Shown one piece after another: positions 34,756-43,668 of a DNA stretch of 64,000 bases; position 1 is the first letter of the stretch; every line of letters starts with the position of its first letter. Made by a program: the position numbers and the translations under genes. The notes under the pieces are model-generated. The model was not told where the DNA came from and did no database searches. It saw only the letters and a program-made list of their open reading frames with translations. Origin of the DNA: an uncultured Dehalococcoidia bacterium (lineage in GTDB: Bacteria; Chloroflexota; Dehalococcoidia; Lucifugimonadales; UBA1123); contig OY282441.1 of assembly GCA_958296105.1 (NCBI GenBank), positions 2,439,800 through 2,503,799 on the forward strand, given 5' to 3'.

Positions 34756-36729
34756 TTACTGAAGCAACCTTGCGTCCTCGAAGCTCCTCAGCCCGCCGAT
34801 CTTGTTCCACTGGAACGGCCTCATGTCGTCCCACACCACCGTCTGCGGATCGTACATCGCCCCGTCAGGGAAGCGCACGATGCCCGAGAACAGCTGCCAG
34901 TAGTGGTTGAAGTCGTGCTGCTCCAGCCCCAGCTGGATCACCGCCTCCGGCTCGGACGTGCGCTGTTTCGTGGTGTAGATTCGGGAGTGAGTGGGCGTCT
35001 CGATGCCCACGCCGAAGCCGCCTGGGTAGTTGTGAGAAGTGAAGCTCCACTCCATCGGCCAGATGCCCATTCCGGGGCAGCAGCCGCTGTAGATGTTGAT
35101 GCTCGTCCTCGCCACGATGCCCGGCCTGTGCTGCGCGTAGTAGTCGGTGCGGTCGAACTGCGCCGTGCAGCCCAGATCCTGCCACATCACGCCCACGGCG
35201 TCCCAGACCTCCACTCCAACGCCGCTCGGCCCCGTCCACACTATCGGCGTCAGCCCGTCGCAGTTGGCGTGACCAGCGCCCTCCAGCCGCGCCCTTGCCG
35301 CATCGGGATCGTAGGGTATCGCCCACCTGTCCTTGTACTGGAGATAGAGCGGATCATCCGTCGACATGTGGCCCACCGGGAATCCCCAGCCCAGATCGCT
35401 CAGCACCGTCTCGGCGATCAGGTCGCGGTCTATCGACTGCGACAGCGCCCAGCGCACCTCTCTCGACCGCTGCATGGATGGGGTGTTCTCGTCGTAAGTG
35501 GTTCCGTTTTCGTATGGGTCTCCCACCCATGGGATAGAAGTGTCTCTGTTCCTGTCCAGAGGCTCGCCCGTCTTGGCGTGGACGTTCTCCCAGTAGTTGC
35601 CGCCGAAGCCGAGGTTGATCTGACCCTGTATCAGCTCGGGCGCCAGCTTGAAGCCGGAGTTGATCATGGCAGGCATGTCTTTCAATCCGATCTGCGCGCC
35701 GTGCGCCTGACCAGACTCCAGCATCGCCCTTCTGGTCGTCCCCTCGGAAACGGACAGAATGCTAACGCGCGCGATGTTGGACGTCTTGCGCCAGTGGTCG
35801 GGAACAGCTATCAGCCGAATCTCCTCGCCCTGCGTCCACTTCTGAACCTCGAACGGCCCTGTGGTGATGGGCACGTTCTCGGACATCCACTCCTGCCCTC
35901 TGCTCTCGAAGGCGTTCTTCGACATGGTTTCCACGCCCTCTTGGAGGTCCGTGAACTCCATCATCAGCGTGTAGCCGCCGTATCCCGCCCAGTTGAAGCG
36001 CACGTTGTAGCGGTCTAGCGCCTCCGCGTTCGCCAGATCGAATATCTGCACGCCCGTATCGTGCTTGGACTCGGGGTTGGTGTTCGTGTTGATCAGGTTG
36101 AAGTACCACGCCACATCGTCCGCCGTAAGCTCCCCGAAGTCTTGGTGGAACTGCACGCCCTCCTGCAGCTTGAAGTCGCTGTAGGAGGCGTCGTCCGCCA
36201 GCTCCCAGCTCTCGACCAGCCACGGAGTGAGGCCGATGGCTCCAGAGTCGTCGCGCGCGGTGGCGAACAGAGCTTCGCCCACGCTCGCGCCCACCAGCTG
36301 CGAGCAAGCCGTACACGAGGGACCCCAGCCCGAAACCGGCGAGAACGCGCTTATCGCGCCGTTGAACGTGCCGGCCGGAACGATCCGCTCCATCATAGCC
36401 ATTTCAGCCGGAGAGGGAGTAGCGATCACCACGGTCTCTTTGATCTGAGTGATCGGCTTCTCTACGATGACTTCCCGGATCTCCTGCTTCACCACCTCCA
36501 CAGGCCGCTCGACGATGACCTCTCTGATGACCTCCTTCTCGACCACCACAGGCTTCTCGACCTCGACGACCACCTCCTTCTCGACCACCACCTGTTTGGG
36601 AACTTCCCTGACCACCTCTTTGATGACCGTCTCGCCCGGAACCTCCACCTCCACGATCTCCCTTCCACAGGAGACCGCCGCCAAGGACAGGATCAGCGCA
36701 AGCGCGGCCAAGTAGTAAATCTTCTTCAT
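34756..36729 (-). CDS. ABC transporter solute-binding lipoprotein (SBP family 5) with long Val/Glu/Lys linker
   Basis: A 657-residue extracytoplasmic binding protein. The lipobox is LAAVSC at about residue 22. Residues about 25-100 are a low-complexity linker of repeated VVVEKEV, REVIVE and VEKPV units, which would extend as a rod between membrane and binding domain. The family 5 body follows: LTPWLVESWELADDAS, FHQDFGELTADDVAWYFN, and the late GGFGVGIETPTH region. The ATG at 36729 has GGAGAG upstream and the signal peptide directly after it, so the longer frame is rejected. It heads the permease genes. Confidence 0.9.
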   Translation of the reverse strand: MKKIYYLAALALILSLAAVSCGREIVEVEVPGETVIKEVVREVPKQVVVEKEVVVEVEKPVVVEKEVIREVIVERPVEVVKQEIREVIVEKPITQIKETVVIATPSPAEMAMMERIVPAGTFNGAISAFSPVSGWGPSCTACSQLVGASVGEALFATARDDSGAIGLTPWLVESWELADDASYSDFKLQEGVQFHQDFGELTADDVAWYFNLINTNTNPESKHDTGVQIFDLANAEALDRYNVRFNWAGYGGYTLMMEFTDLQEGVETMSKNAFESRGQEWMSENVPITTGPFEVQKWTQGEEIRLIAVPDHWRKTSNIARVSILSVSEGTTRRAMLESGQAHGAQIGLKDMPAMINSGFKLAPELIQGQINLGFGGNYWENVHAKTGEPLDRNRDTSIPWVGDPYENGTTYDENTPSMQRSREVRWALSQSIDRDLIAETVLSDLGWGFPVGHMSTDDPLYLQYKDRWAIPYDPDAARARLEGAGHANCDGLTPIVWTGPSGVGVEVWDAVGVMWQDLGCTAQFDRTDYYAQHRPGIVARTSINIYSGCCPGMGIWPMEWSFTSHNYPGGFGVGIETPTHSRIYTTKQRTSEPEAVIQLGLEQHDFNHYWQLFSGIVRFPDGAMYDPQTVVWDDMRPFQWNKIGGLRSFEDARLLQ

Positions 36730-37248
36730 GAGTCTCTCCAGTGACCGGAAGCTGAGGCTCCGGACTGCTCTCCAACCGTCCGATCTCGATACGACCGCCT
36801 CCCCCTGCGGGAGCGGGCAGGCACGATTGCGACTTCCATATCCGCCTCCGCTCTCCGCGCCATGAACACGCGGAAAGCGTCTAGGACGATGGCTCAGACC
36901 ACAAAACCATGCCACAGCCCAGACTATACCACACATGTCAAATTCAAGTAAGAAACCGAAATGACGATTTCGCGCGCCCCAATCACCGCGAGCGTACGCC
37001 CTGCCGCAAATTCGCCATATAGTGCAAGCACCTCGAAAGACAGTTGCAGCCGAATATGCCCGCAAATCCGCAGCAGCGCCCCGCAAAAGTTCAGTAGCAC
37101 TCAATCGAGCCATTATCTGATATACTTTGGGAGGATATCGCGGCTCTGCGTGAAATGCCGCGACACATTACAGCCAAGACCCCGCGCAGCAGCGCCTTTT
37201 GTGCATCTACGCAGACGGAGGTCTTGTAGTAGTACGAACGGGCGGGCG
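36730..37248. promoter_or_regulatory. Divergent intergenic region between the solute-binding protein and ftsH, with candidate promoters
   Basis: This 519-base gap has no gene that I can support. On the minus strand TGGTATAGT (extended -10 element TATAGT at 36928-36923) could start the transporter operon. On the plus strand TATACT at 37121-37126 (TGATATACTTTGGGAGG) could serve ftsH, without a convincing -35 box. The open frame running from 36961 into ftsH is an upstream extension with no family match. Confidence 0.4.
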
Positions 37249-39078
37249 ATGCGCAAGACCCTGATCTACCTACTTATCATCGTGGCCATTACGGCCATTG
37301 TCCTCACACTGTTCTCCAACGCCACAGGCGACGCGCGAGACATCTCTATAAACGAGGTGGTTTCGATGGCGGCGCGCGGCAACATAGACGTGCTTGAAGT
37401 CAAGGGAGACACCCTGACCATCACCACCACGTCCGGAGACACCTACACCTCTCGCAAAGAGAGCGGCTCCTCGGTCATGGAGATCCTCCAGCGCGCCGAC
37501 ATAGATATGGTGAACCCCAGCTTCCAGCTGGAGGTGAGAGGGTCCGGAGGTCTGTCGTCACTGTTCGGCATACTCATCCAGTTCCTGCCCCTCATCTTCT
37601 TCGGCGCCATCCTGCTGTTCATGATGCGCCAGGCGCAGGGCAACACCAACCAGACTTTCAGCTTCGGGCGCAGCCGCGCGCGCATGTTCATGGGAAACAG
37701 CCCGCAGGTCAGCTTCTCGGACGTCGCCGGAGTCGAGGAGGCCAAGGAGGAGCTTCAGGAGGTCGTCGAATTCCTCAAGTTCCCAGAACGCTTCTTGGCG
37801 CTGGGCGCGAAGATCCCCAAGGGAGTCCTTCTCGTAGGCCCGCCCGGAACCGGCAAGACGCTCATGGCGCGAGCCGTCGCCGGAGAGGCCGGCGTGCCAT
37901 TCTTCAGCATATCCGGCTCCGAGTTCGTGGAGATGTTCGTCGGAGTCGGCGCCAGCCGAGTGCGCGACCTGTTCGACCAAGCCAAGCGAAACTCGCCCTG
38001 CATAGTGTTCGTGGACGAGATAGACGCCGTTGGCCGTCACCGCGGAGCCGGTCTCGGAGGAGGACACGACGAGCGCGAGCAGACGCTCAATCAGATACTC
38101 GTCGAGATGGACGGATTCGACACCGGAACCAACGTCATCGTCATGGCAGCCACCAACCGCCCGGACATCCTCGACCCCGCACTACTTCGCCCCGGCAGGT
38201 TCGACCGCCGCGTCATTCTCGACAACCCCGATCTTCGCGGTCGCAAGGCGATACTCGACGTCCACTCGACCGGCAAGCCGCTCAACGAGGACGTGGACCT
38301 GGAGCGCGTCGCCCGCCAGACCGTCGGCTTCAGCGGAGCCGACCTAGCCAACCTCGTGAACGAGGCCGCCCTGCTCGCGGCGCGGCGCACCAAGACGCTC
38401 ATCGGCTCGTCCGAGTTCTCCGAGAGCATAGACCGCGTCACCGCCGGACCCGAGCGCCGCAGCCGCGTCATAAGCCAGCATGAAAAGGAAGTCACCGCCT
38501 ACCACGAGGCAGGACACGCCTTGGTAGCCCATGTCCTGCCGGACGCCGACCCCGTAGCCAAAGTCACCATAATAGCGCGCGGACAGGCCGGCGGATACAC
38601 CAAGACAGTCCCCGAGGAGGATAGAAACCTCGTCACCAGCGGCCAGCTGGAGGCGCGCTTGGCCATGGCCATGGGCGGCCGAGCCGCTGAGGAGCTGGTG
38701 TTCGGAGAGATCACCACCGGCGCCAGCAACGACCTCGAGCAGGCAACCAACATAGCGCGCACCATGGTCACCAGATTCGGCATGAGCAAGAAGCTAGGCC
38801 CGCGCACCTTCGGCAAGCGTGAGGAGATGGTGTTCCTCGGACGCGAGATCTCCGAGCAGCGCGACTACTCCGACAGCGTCGCCGAGCAGATAGACGACGA
38901 GGTGTACTCGCTCATAGACGGCGCGTACCAGACCGCTATGCGGATTCTCGAGGAGCATAAGGCCAAGCTGGAGCATATCTCCAACTACCTCATCGAAAAC
39001 GAGACCATCGAAGAAGAGCAGGTCGTCGACATCTTCGACGCCCCCCTAGACGCCCAGCCCGCCCCCGCAGCGGACTGA
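37249..39078 (+). CDS. ftsH: ATP-dependent zinc metalloprotease FtsH
   Basis: A 609-residue membrane-anchored AAA+ protease degrading damaged and regulatory membrane proteins. Two membrane helices (residues 5-22 and about 103-125) flank a small extracytoplasmic domain. The AAA module has Walker A GPPGTGKT (197-204), Walker [10 protein letters not shown], and the [21 protein letters not shown]. The protease zinc motif HEAGH is at 419-423. The ATG at 37249 directly precedes the first helix, which decides the start. The C-terminus ends in a Pro/Ala-rich tail. Confidence 0.95.
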   Translation: MRKTLIYLLIIVAITAIVLTLFSNATGDARDISINEVVSMAARGNIDVLEVKGDTLTITTTSGDTYTSRKESGSSVMEILQRADIDMVNPSFQLEVRGSGGLSSLFGILIQFLPLIFFGAILLFMMRQAQGNTNQTFSFGRSRARMFMGNSPQVSFSDVAGVEEAKEELQEVVEFLKFPERFLALGAKIPKGVLLVGPPGTGKTLMARAVAGEAGVPFFSISGSEFVEMFVGVGASRVRDLFDQAKRNSPCIVFVDEIDAVGRHRGAGLGGGHDEREQTLNQILVEMDGFDTGTNVIVMAATNRPDILDPALLRPGRFDRRVILDNPDLRGRKAILDVHSTGKPLNEDVDLERVARQTVGFSGADLANLVNEAALLAARRTKTLIGSSEFSESIDRVTAGPERRSRVISQHEKEVTAYHEAGHALVAHVLPDADPVAKVTIIARGQAGGYTKTVPEEDRNLVTSGQLEARLAMAMGGRAAEELVFGEITTGASNDLEQATNIARTMVTRFGMSKKLGPRTFGKREEMVFLGREISEQRDYSDSVAEQIDDEVYSLIDGAYQTAMRILEEHKAKLEHISNYLIENETIEEEQVVDIFDAPLDAQPAPAAD

Positions 39079-39494
39079 CTGATCAGCCTCAGCCTTCAGG
39101 ACGCCAAAGAGCGGGCAGCAGTGGCGAATTAGAAGGCTGCGTTTTGTGCGGCGATGGCGCGATGCCATCGCCGCAATCAATTTAGGCGTTAGGCAGAACG
39201 TCAAAGGGTTTCGTCGACAGGAACGAGCTGCCAGCCTCTCGTCTCCAAATATCCAAGTCTCGGCTATGGCGATTCGCCGACGAGATTTAGCGCGGCGGCG
39301 TGATTCTTCCGTAATCGGTCGCGGCTGGACGTGTGACTGGCGATTACGTTTTACAACCAGATCTGCACAGCCTGATAGGCCGCTGCGTGGAATCGGAGGA
39401 CTGACCGCCGACGTCGGGAGCGGCCCTCGACCGCTCCCGACAGGCTGCCCCGACTTGACCCGACTGGCCACCGGCTCACCGGCTCGTTGGCAGC
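39079..39494. terminator. Convergent gap with two perfect hairpins
   Basis: The 416 bases between ftsH and the LLM oxidoreductase gene hold GCGGCGATGGC/GCCATCGCCGC (39148-39174, 11-bp stem, 5-base loop) and GTCGGGAGCGG/CCGCTCCCGAC (39413-39441, 11-bp stem, 7-base loop). The first could end ftsH transcripts and the second the opposite ones. Neither is followed by a T-run. The rest shows no gene. Confidence 0.45.
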
Positions 39495-40352
39495 TTACCC
39501 CTCCGCCGCCTCCTTGAACCGCCGTATCGCCTCTATATGTCCCTGCGGCGAGTCTATCCCCGCGTTCATCGTGTTGATCGACATGTGCGTCGCGCCCAGC
39601 TCTCGCCACGCCTCCACCGTCTGCCGCCAGTCGTCGTTGCGGATCGAAGCCCAGCTCTCGATTCCGATAGACGCGGGATCGCGCCCCGCCGCCTCCGCCT
39701 GCTCCTTCATGCTCGCCACCAGCGCCCTTCCCCTCTCGTCCGGAGCGAACAGCGGGAACCAGCCGTCGCCCATCGTCGCCACCCGCCTCAGCGTCTGCGC
39801 CGCCGCCCCGCCGAACCATATCGGAATCGGCTGTTGGACGGGGAGCGGATTCAGCCCCGCGTCCGTAACCGTGTGCCAGCGCCCCTCGTAGCTGATCAGA
39901 TCGTTCGTCCACAGCTTGCGCATCAGGTCTATCTGCTCCTCTGAGCGCCGCCCGCGATTGTGGAAGTCTTCCCCAAGCGCCTCGTACTCGACCGCGTTCC
40001 AGCCGATGCCGATTCCCAGCCGCAGCCTGCCGCCGCTCAGCACGTCCACCGCCGCGGCCTGCTTCGCCACCAGCGCGGTCTGGCGCTGCGGCAAGATTAT
40101 CACCGCCGTAGCCAGCTCGATCCTGCTCGTGTGGCCAGCGAGGTAGCCGAACAGCACGAAAGGCTCGTGGAATGCGTCCGTGTGCCTGTACGCCCCGCTC
40201 CAGCCCGGACGCGACCCCGCGTTCGCTCCCAGCACGTGATCGAACGCGATTATATGGTTGTACCCCATATCCTCCGCTGCTTGGGCGTACTCGCGCACTG
40301 CCCCAGGGTCGCTGCCTATCTCCGTCTGTGGAAACACCACTCCCAGTTTCAT
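39495..40352 (-). CDS. LLM class F420-dependent oxidoreductase
   Basis: A 285-residue luciferase-like TIM-barrel flavin/F420 enzyme: MKLGVVFPQTEIGSDPGAVR, AEDMGYNHIIAFDHVLGAN, LSGGRLRLGIGIGWNAVEYE and PVQQPIPIWFGGAA. The pattern fits the TIGR03619-type subfamily, abundant in actinobacteria and SAR202-like Chloroflexota. Substrate unknown. The ATG at 40352 has GGAGCG upstream. It is transcribed divergently from the amidohydrolase. Confidence 0.88.
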   Translation of the reverse strand: MKLGVVFPQTEIGSDPGAVREYAQAAEDMGYNHIIAFDHVLGANAGSRPGWSGAYRHTDAFHEPFVLFGYLAGHTSRIELATAVIILPQRQTALVAKQAAAVDVLSGGRLRLGIGIGWNAVEYEALGEDFHNRGRRSEEQIDLMRKLWTNDLISYEGRWHTVTDAGLNPLPVQQPIPIWFGGAAAQTLRRVATMGDGWFPLFAPDERGRALVASMKEQAEAAGRDPASIGIESWASIRNDDWRQTVEAWRELGATHMSINTMNAGIDSPQGHIEAIRRFKEAAEG

Positions 40353-40387
40353 CTCTGACGCTCCTCTCATGGATGTTGGATATGTCA

Positions 40388-40410
40388 TAGTGTACTATAA
40401 TTATCGTGCG
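40388..40410. promoter_or_regulatory. AT-rich divergent promoter region (candidate -10 boxes)
   Basis: TATAAT on the plus strand (40396-40401) and TATAGT on the minus strand (40399-40394) overlap in an otherwise GC-rich 244-base gap between two divergent genes. No well-spaced -35 box was found for either. Confidence 0.3.
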
Positions 40411-40596
40411 CCCATGCCCTTGCTGGACGCCCACAGTCCATCACTTGCAGGCAATCGCTTACAGGCTTGGACGCTGGCGAACGGTTTTCGGGCGCGCTCT
40501 TGGCAGAGGGATATCTGGAGAGATCCGCCCCTATGCCGCACCCATCTTCCCAACCCCGAAAATCTCGACTGCGGCAGTTCAGAGCGCGGAGGTCCA

Positions 40597-42027
40597 TTGC
40601 CAGACTACGATCTCATACTGACGGGCGGCATCGTCCTCGACCCCCGCAACTCCTTCGAGGGCTGCGCTGACATCGGCATAAAAGACGGCATCATCGAGCG
40701 GGTCGAGCCTGAGCTAGACCCCGCGAGGGCGGACGACGTCATAGACGTCTCCGGCCTCTGGGCGATGCCCGGTCAGATAGACACCCACGCCCACGTCGCA
40801 GGACTCGCCAGAAACTGGGACCCTGCCATCGGCTACGGTATGCTGGCGCGCGCCGGCACTACCACGGTCCTAGACATGGGCGGCACAGGCCCCTCGCTCA
40901 TAGACGGCATCAAGAGACGCGGGGCAGGACTCAACGTCGCCGGCAACTTCGCCATGATCCCCGGCCTCACCATACCCGCAAGGCCGCCGTCTCCCGCCGC
41001 TCTGCGCGACATCGTGAGCGCCGCGCTCGCGCAGGGCTGCTTTGGACTCAAGATACTCGGCGGCTACCACCCCTTCACGCCCGAAGTCACGTCCAACATA
41101 ATCGCAGAAGCCAACTCCCAGCGCGCCTACGTCGCCTTCCATCTCGGCACGACCGACACCGGCAGCCAGCTCGAAGGCGTCAGGGAGATTCCGAGCCTTG
41201 TCGGGAGCGGCAGGCTGCACGTCTGCCACGTCAACAGCTACTGCCGCGGCGTCATCGAGGAGGCGCAGTCCGAATGCCGCGAGGCGCTGGACATACTGGA
41301 AGGCATGGGAAACGGCGTAGTCTCTGAGGCTTACCACGCCATCCAGAACGGCACCACAGGCCGCTGCGACGAGGAGGGCAGCGTTATTGCCGACGTCCCC
41401 CGAAACTGCCTGCGCCTGCGCGGATACGATACGACCTACGAGGGGATGCGCCGCGCCATCATGGACGGCTACGGATCGGTCGTGGCGCAGAAGGGCGGCC
41501 AGATATACTACGCCCGCCGCCGCGAAGCGCTGGCTCTGTTCGACGAGGCGCGCAGCAACGTAGGCATGAGCTTCCCAGTCAATCTTCCCGCCTCGGCGTT
41601 CTCCTTGACGACTGCCAAGAACGGCGCAGACGAGTTCATAGTGGATGCGGTCAGCACAGACGGAGGCTCGCACCCGCGCAACGTGGCTGTTCAGACCACC
41701 ATGTCCCTCGTGGAGTTCGGCGCGATGACGCCGCTGGAGATGGCAGCGAAGCTGTCTTACAACCCCGCGCGCATGATGGGACTGCTGAACAAGGGACACT
41801 TCACCCCCGGCGCGGACGCCGATATAACCGTTCTCGACCCTCAGCGCAATCAGCCGGTGATGAGCTTGGTCGCAGGCGACCTTATCATGCACCGCGGCAG
41901 ACCCGTCGGAAGCGGCGGAACGCTGCTCGTAGCGCCCGGCGGAGAAGCGGCAGCCAGAAACAGCGGCCTCCCCTATCAGGTAGTCGACCTGTCCGAGAGC
42001 AAGCTGTACGAGGGATACACCCGCTGA
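40597..42027 (+). CDS. Amidohydrolase superfamily metal-dependent hydrolase
   Basis: A 476-residue enzyme with the amidohydrolase layout: N-terminal small beta domain (YDLILTGGIVLDPRN), then GLWAMPGQIDTHAHVAG with the HxH metal ligands, and a C-terminal beta segment (TPGADADITVLDPQR). A second ligand region may be FHLGTTDTGS and HVCHVN. It resembles dihydroorotase/N-acyl-D-amino-acid deacylase proteins, but the substrate is not clear. The TTG at 40597 is chosen because GGAGG lies upstream and the domain begins five codons later; the longer frame to 40258 overlaps the divergent gene. Confidence 0.8.
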   Translation: MPDYDLILTGGIVLDPRNSFEGCADIGIKDGIIERVEPELDPARADDVIDVSGLWAMPGQIDTHAHVAGLARNWDPAIGYGMLARAGTTTVLDMGGTGPSLIDGIKRRGAGLNVAGNFAMIPGLTIPARPPSPAALRDIVSAALAQGCFGLKILGGYHPFTPEVTSNIIAEANSQRAYVAFHLGTTDTGSQLEGVREIPSLVGSGRLHVCHVNSYCRGVIEEAQSECREALDILEGMGNGVVSEAYHAIQNGTTGRCDEEGSVIADVPRNCLRLRGYDTTYEGMRRAIMDGYGSVVAQKGGQIYYARRREALALFDEARSNVGMSFPVNLPASAFSLTTAKNGADEFIVDAVSTDGGSHPRNVAVQTTMSLVEFGAMTPLEMAAKLSYNPARMMGLLNKGHFTPGADADITVLDPQRNQPVMSLVAGDLIMHRGRPVGSGGTLLVAPGGEAAARNSGLPYQVVDLSESKLYEGYTR

Positions 42028-42230
42028 CGTTGGCGCTAGCCTCTCAGCGAGGGCGGGTGTATTTGCCGAGCTAACGGCGCTGACGTTGGCGCTAGCCTCT
42101 CAGCAAGGGCGGGTGTATTCGCCGAGCTAACGGCGCTGACGTTGGCGCTAGCCTCTCAGCGATGGCGGGTGTATTCGCCGCGCTAACGGCGCTGACGTTG
42201 GCGCTAGCCTCTCAGCGATGGCGGCAGCAT
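42022..42230. repeat. 56-bp tandem repeat between convergent genes
   Basis: Copies begin at 42022, 42078, 42134 and 42190 with CGCTGACGTTGGCGCTAGCC, period 56. The first overlaps the amidohydrolase stop; the partial fourth covers the last codons of the Trm112-like gene (42204 onward). So the unit seems to have grown from that gene's 3' end and filled the gap. Confidence 0.95.
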
Positions 42231-42380
42231 GTTGGGGATCGTGTCCTCTATCGGGTAGACTTCCCCGCACTCGCGGCAGCGCAGACTGCCCGCGACTATC
42301 TCGTCCCCATCCTGAGCGGTCACACTCAAATCCAGGCTGCCCTTGCACATTGGGCAGACCAGTATCTCCATCAGATCCAT
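42204..42380 (-). CDS. Trm112-family small zinc protein
   Basis: A 58-residue protein with MEILVCPMCKGSLDLSV and LRCRECGEVYPIEDTIPNML, the two CxxC pairs of the Trm112/UPF0434 family, whose eukaryotic members activate methyltransferases. The second ATG (42380) has GGAAG at a proper distance; the first (42386) would be too close. The last codons PPSLRG lie in the 56-bp repeat. Confidence 0.85.
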   Translation of the reverse strand: MDLMEILVCPMCKGSLDLSVTAQDGDEIVAGSLRCRECGEVYPIEDTIPNMLPPSLRG

Positions 42381-42397
42381 CCGCATTCTTCCAAACC

Positions 42398-42895
42398 TCA
42401 GCGCAGCGCCATCTCGAACAGCGTCTTGAGCAGGTCGGCAAGTAGAAACACGATCACACCCAAGATCACCACCATATTGTAACCCGAAAGCGCCCTCGCC
42501 ACCCGCTGAAGCGCTCCGCTCGGCTCGTCTGGACGCTCACGGTACGCATCCAGAAGCGCGGCGCGACTGCGCCGCCTGCGCGCCAGCACGAACATCCACA
42601 CGCTCAGCGCCACCTTGACCCCCAGAACCCCCACGTATGCCGCGCCGGTGACGCCTGCGCTCAGACGGTCGAACGTCAGGCTTATGCCCGTAACCAGAAC
42701 CAGAAAGAAGCACACGTCCACCAGCACCCTGAACTCCGCGGCTGCGCGCTGGTTCACCAGCCGCCCGGACTCGTTCCCCCCGCGAACCGCCGGCCTCAGC
42801 ACCAGCAGGTAGAAGATGCTCCCGCCAACCCACGCCGCGGACGCCGTCAGGTGAATCCACCTGACCACCAGCAGGAACACGTCATTAGCCGTCAA
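42398..42895 (-). CDS. CopD-like integral membrane protein
   Basis: A 165-residue protein with four hydrophobic segments. The first, VVRWIHLTASAAWVGGSIFY followed by LLVLRP, resembles the CopD copper-resistance domain with a membrane His. A basic patch (ARRRRSRAALLDAY) lies between helices 3 and 4. Start TTG at 42895 with GAGG upstream. Function in copper or haem handling is only suggested by family. Confidence 0.7.
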   Translation of the reverse strand: MTANDVFLLVVRWIHLTASAAWVGGSIFYLLVLRPAVRGGNESGRLVNQRAAAEFRVLVDVCFFLVLVTGISLTFDRLSAGVTGAAYVGVLGVKVALSVWMFVLARRRRSRAALLDAYRERPDEPSGALQRVARALSGYNMVVILGVIVFLLADLLKTLFEMALR

Positions 42896-42962
42896 CAGCC
42901 CAACCTCAGCTACAGACTGCCCAGCGGCGGACCACTTCTAGGCGGGACGACTGGCCACTGGA

Positions 42963-43667
42963 CTAAAGAACCTCGCGCACCAGCTCTTCCAGCTTCTCCA
43001 CGTTCAGAGCGCCTACCCACGTTCTTCTTATATTGTGGTCTCTGTCGATGAACACCGTTGTCGGAAAGCCGGACACCCTGTAATCCTTCACGATGTCCCC
43101 GAAGACGCCGTCCCTCTCGTCCGCGCCCAGCGCATAGTTGACGTCCAGACGCTCGACGAACTTTTGGCCATCCTCCGCAGTGTCCAGCCCCAGCAGCTGC
43201 ACCCCGATGAACTGCACCCCATCGGGCTTGAACCTCTGGTACGCCTCCTCGAAATCCGGCATCTCCGCCACGCACGGAGGGCAGGACGGGAACCAGAAGT
43301 TCAGCACCACCGGCTGCCCCTCGAACTGCGACAGGCTTATCACCTCTCCCGCCGCGTGTTCGTCGTTGGCGAACAGCGCCAGCTCGAATTCGGGCGCAGG
43401 CCGCATATCCCCCCCGACAGGCTCGACGCCCTGCCCCGAAGTCGCTTCATCGACCGCGCCGCCCCCGCACGATGCCGCCAGAACGAGCAGGCCAACCAGC
43501 GCCGCCGCGATTCCGCCACGATTGACGCGAAGTCTCCCCGCCCCTTGACGAGAGAGAGGACGAGAAAGGGCTGGGATGAAGATGATCTGTCGTCCAGGCC
43601 GCGCCGTTCGCGCCCGTTCGCCGTGCCGCAAATCCGCCGTGGCGATAGCCTGTCGAAGGACGGCCAT
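42963..43667 (-). CDS. TlpA-like thioredoxin-fold lipoprotein
   Basis: The mature part is a membrane-anchored thiol reductase: lipobox LVLAASC, then PAPEFELALFANDEHAAGEV, the active site SCPPC in NFWFPSCPPCVAEMPDFEEA, and the cis-Pro region SGFPTTVFIDRD. The start is uncertain: the ATG at 43667 sits two bases past the glyS stop and would give a 50-residue stretch before the lipobox; no closer ATG/GTG/TTG exists apart from a TTG 15 codons on. It is coupled to glyS and may serve cytochrome maturation. Confidence 0.8.
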   Translation of the reverse strand: MAVLRQAIATADLRHGERARTARPGRQIIFIPALSRPLSRQGAGRLRVNRGGIAAALVGLLVLAASCGGGAVDEATSGQGVEPVGGDMRPAPEFELALFANDEHAAGEVISLSQFEGQPVVLNFWFPSCPPCVAEMPDFEEAYQRFKPDGVQFIGVQLLGLDTAEDGQKFVERLDVNYALGADERDGVFGDIVKDYRVSGFPTTVFIDRDHNIRRTWVGALNVEKLEELVREVL

Positions 43668-43668
43668 T

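Noticed and set aside
36961-37248. 96-residue N-terminal extension of FtsH
   Set aside because: The FtsH membrane helix starts at the ATG at 37249, and the extension has no recognisable domain.
42022-42230. CRISPR array or small gene inside the repeat
   Set aside because: Contiguous 56-bp repeat without spacers; open frames there are translated repeats.
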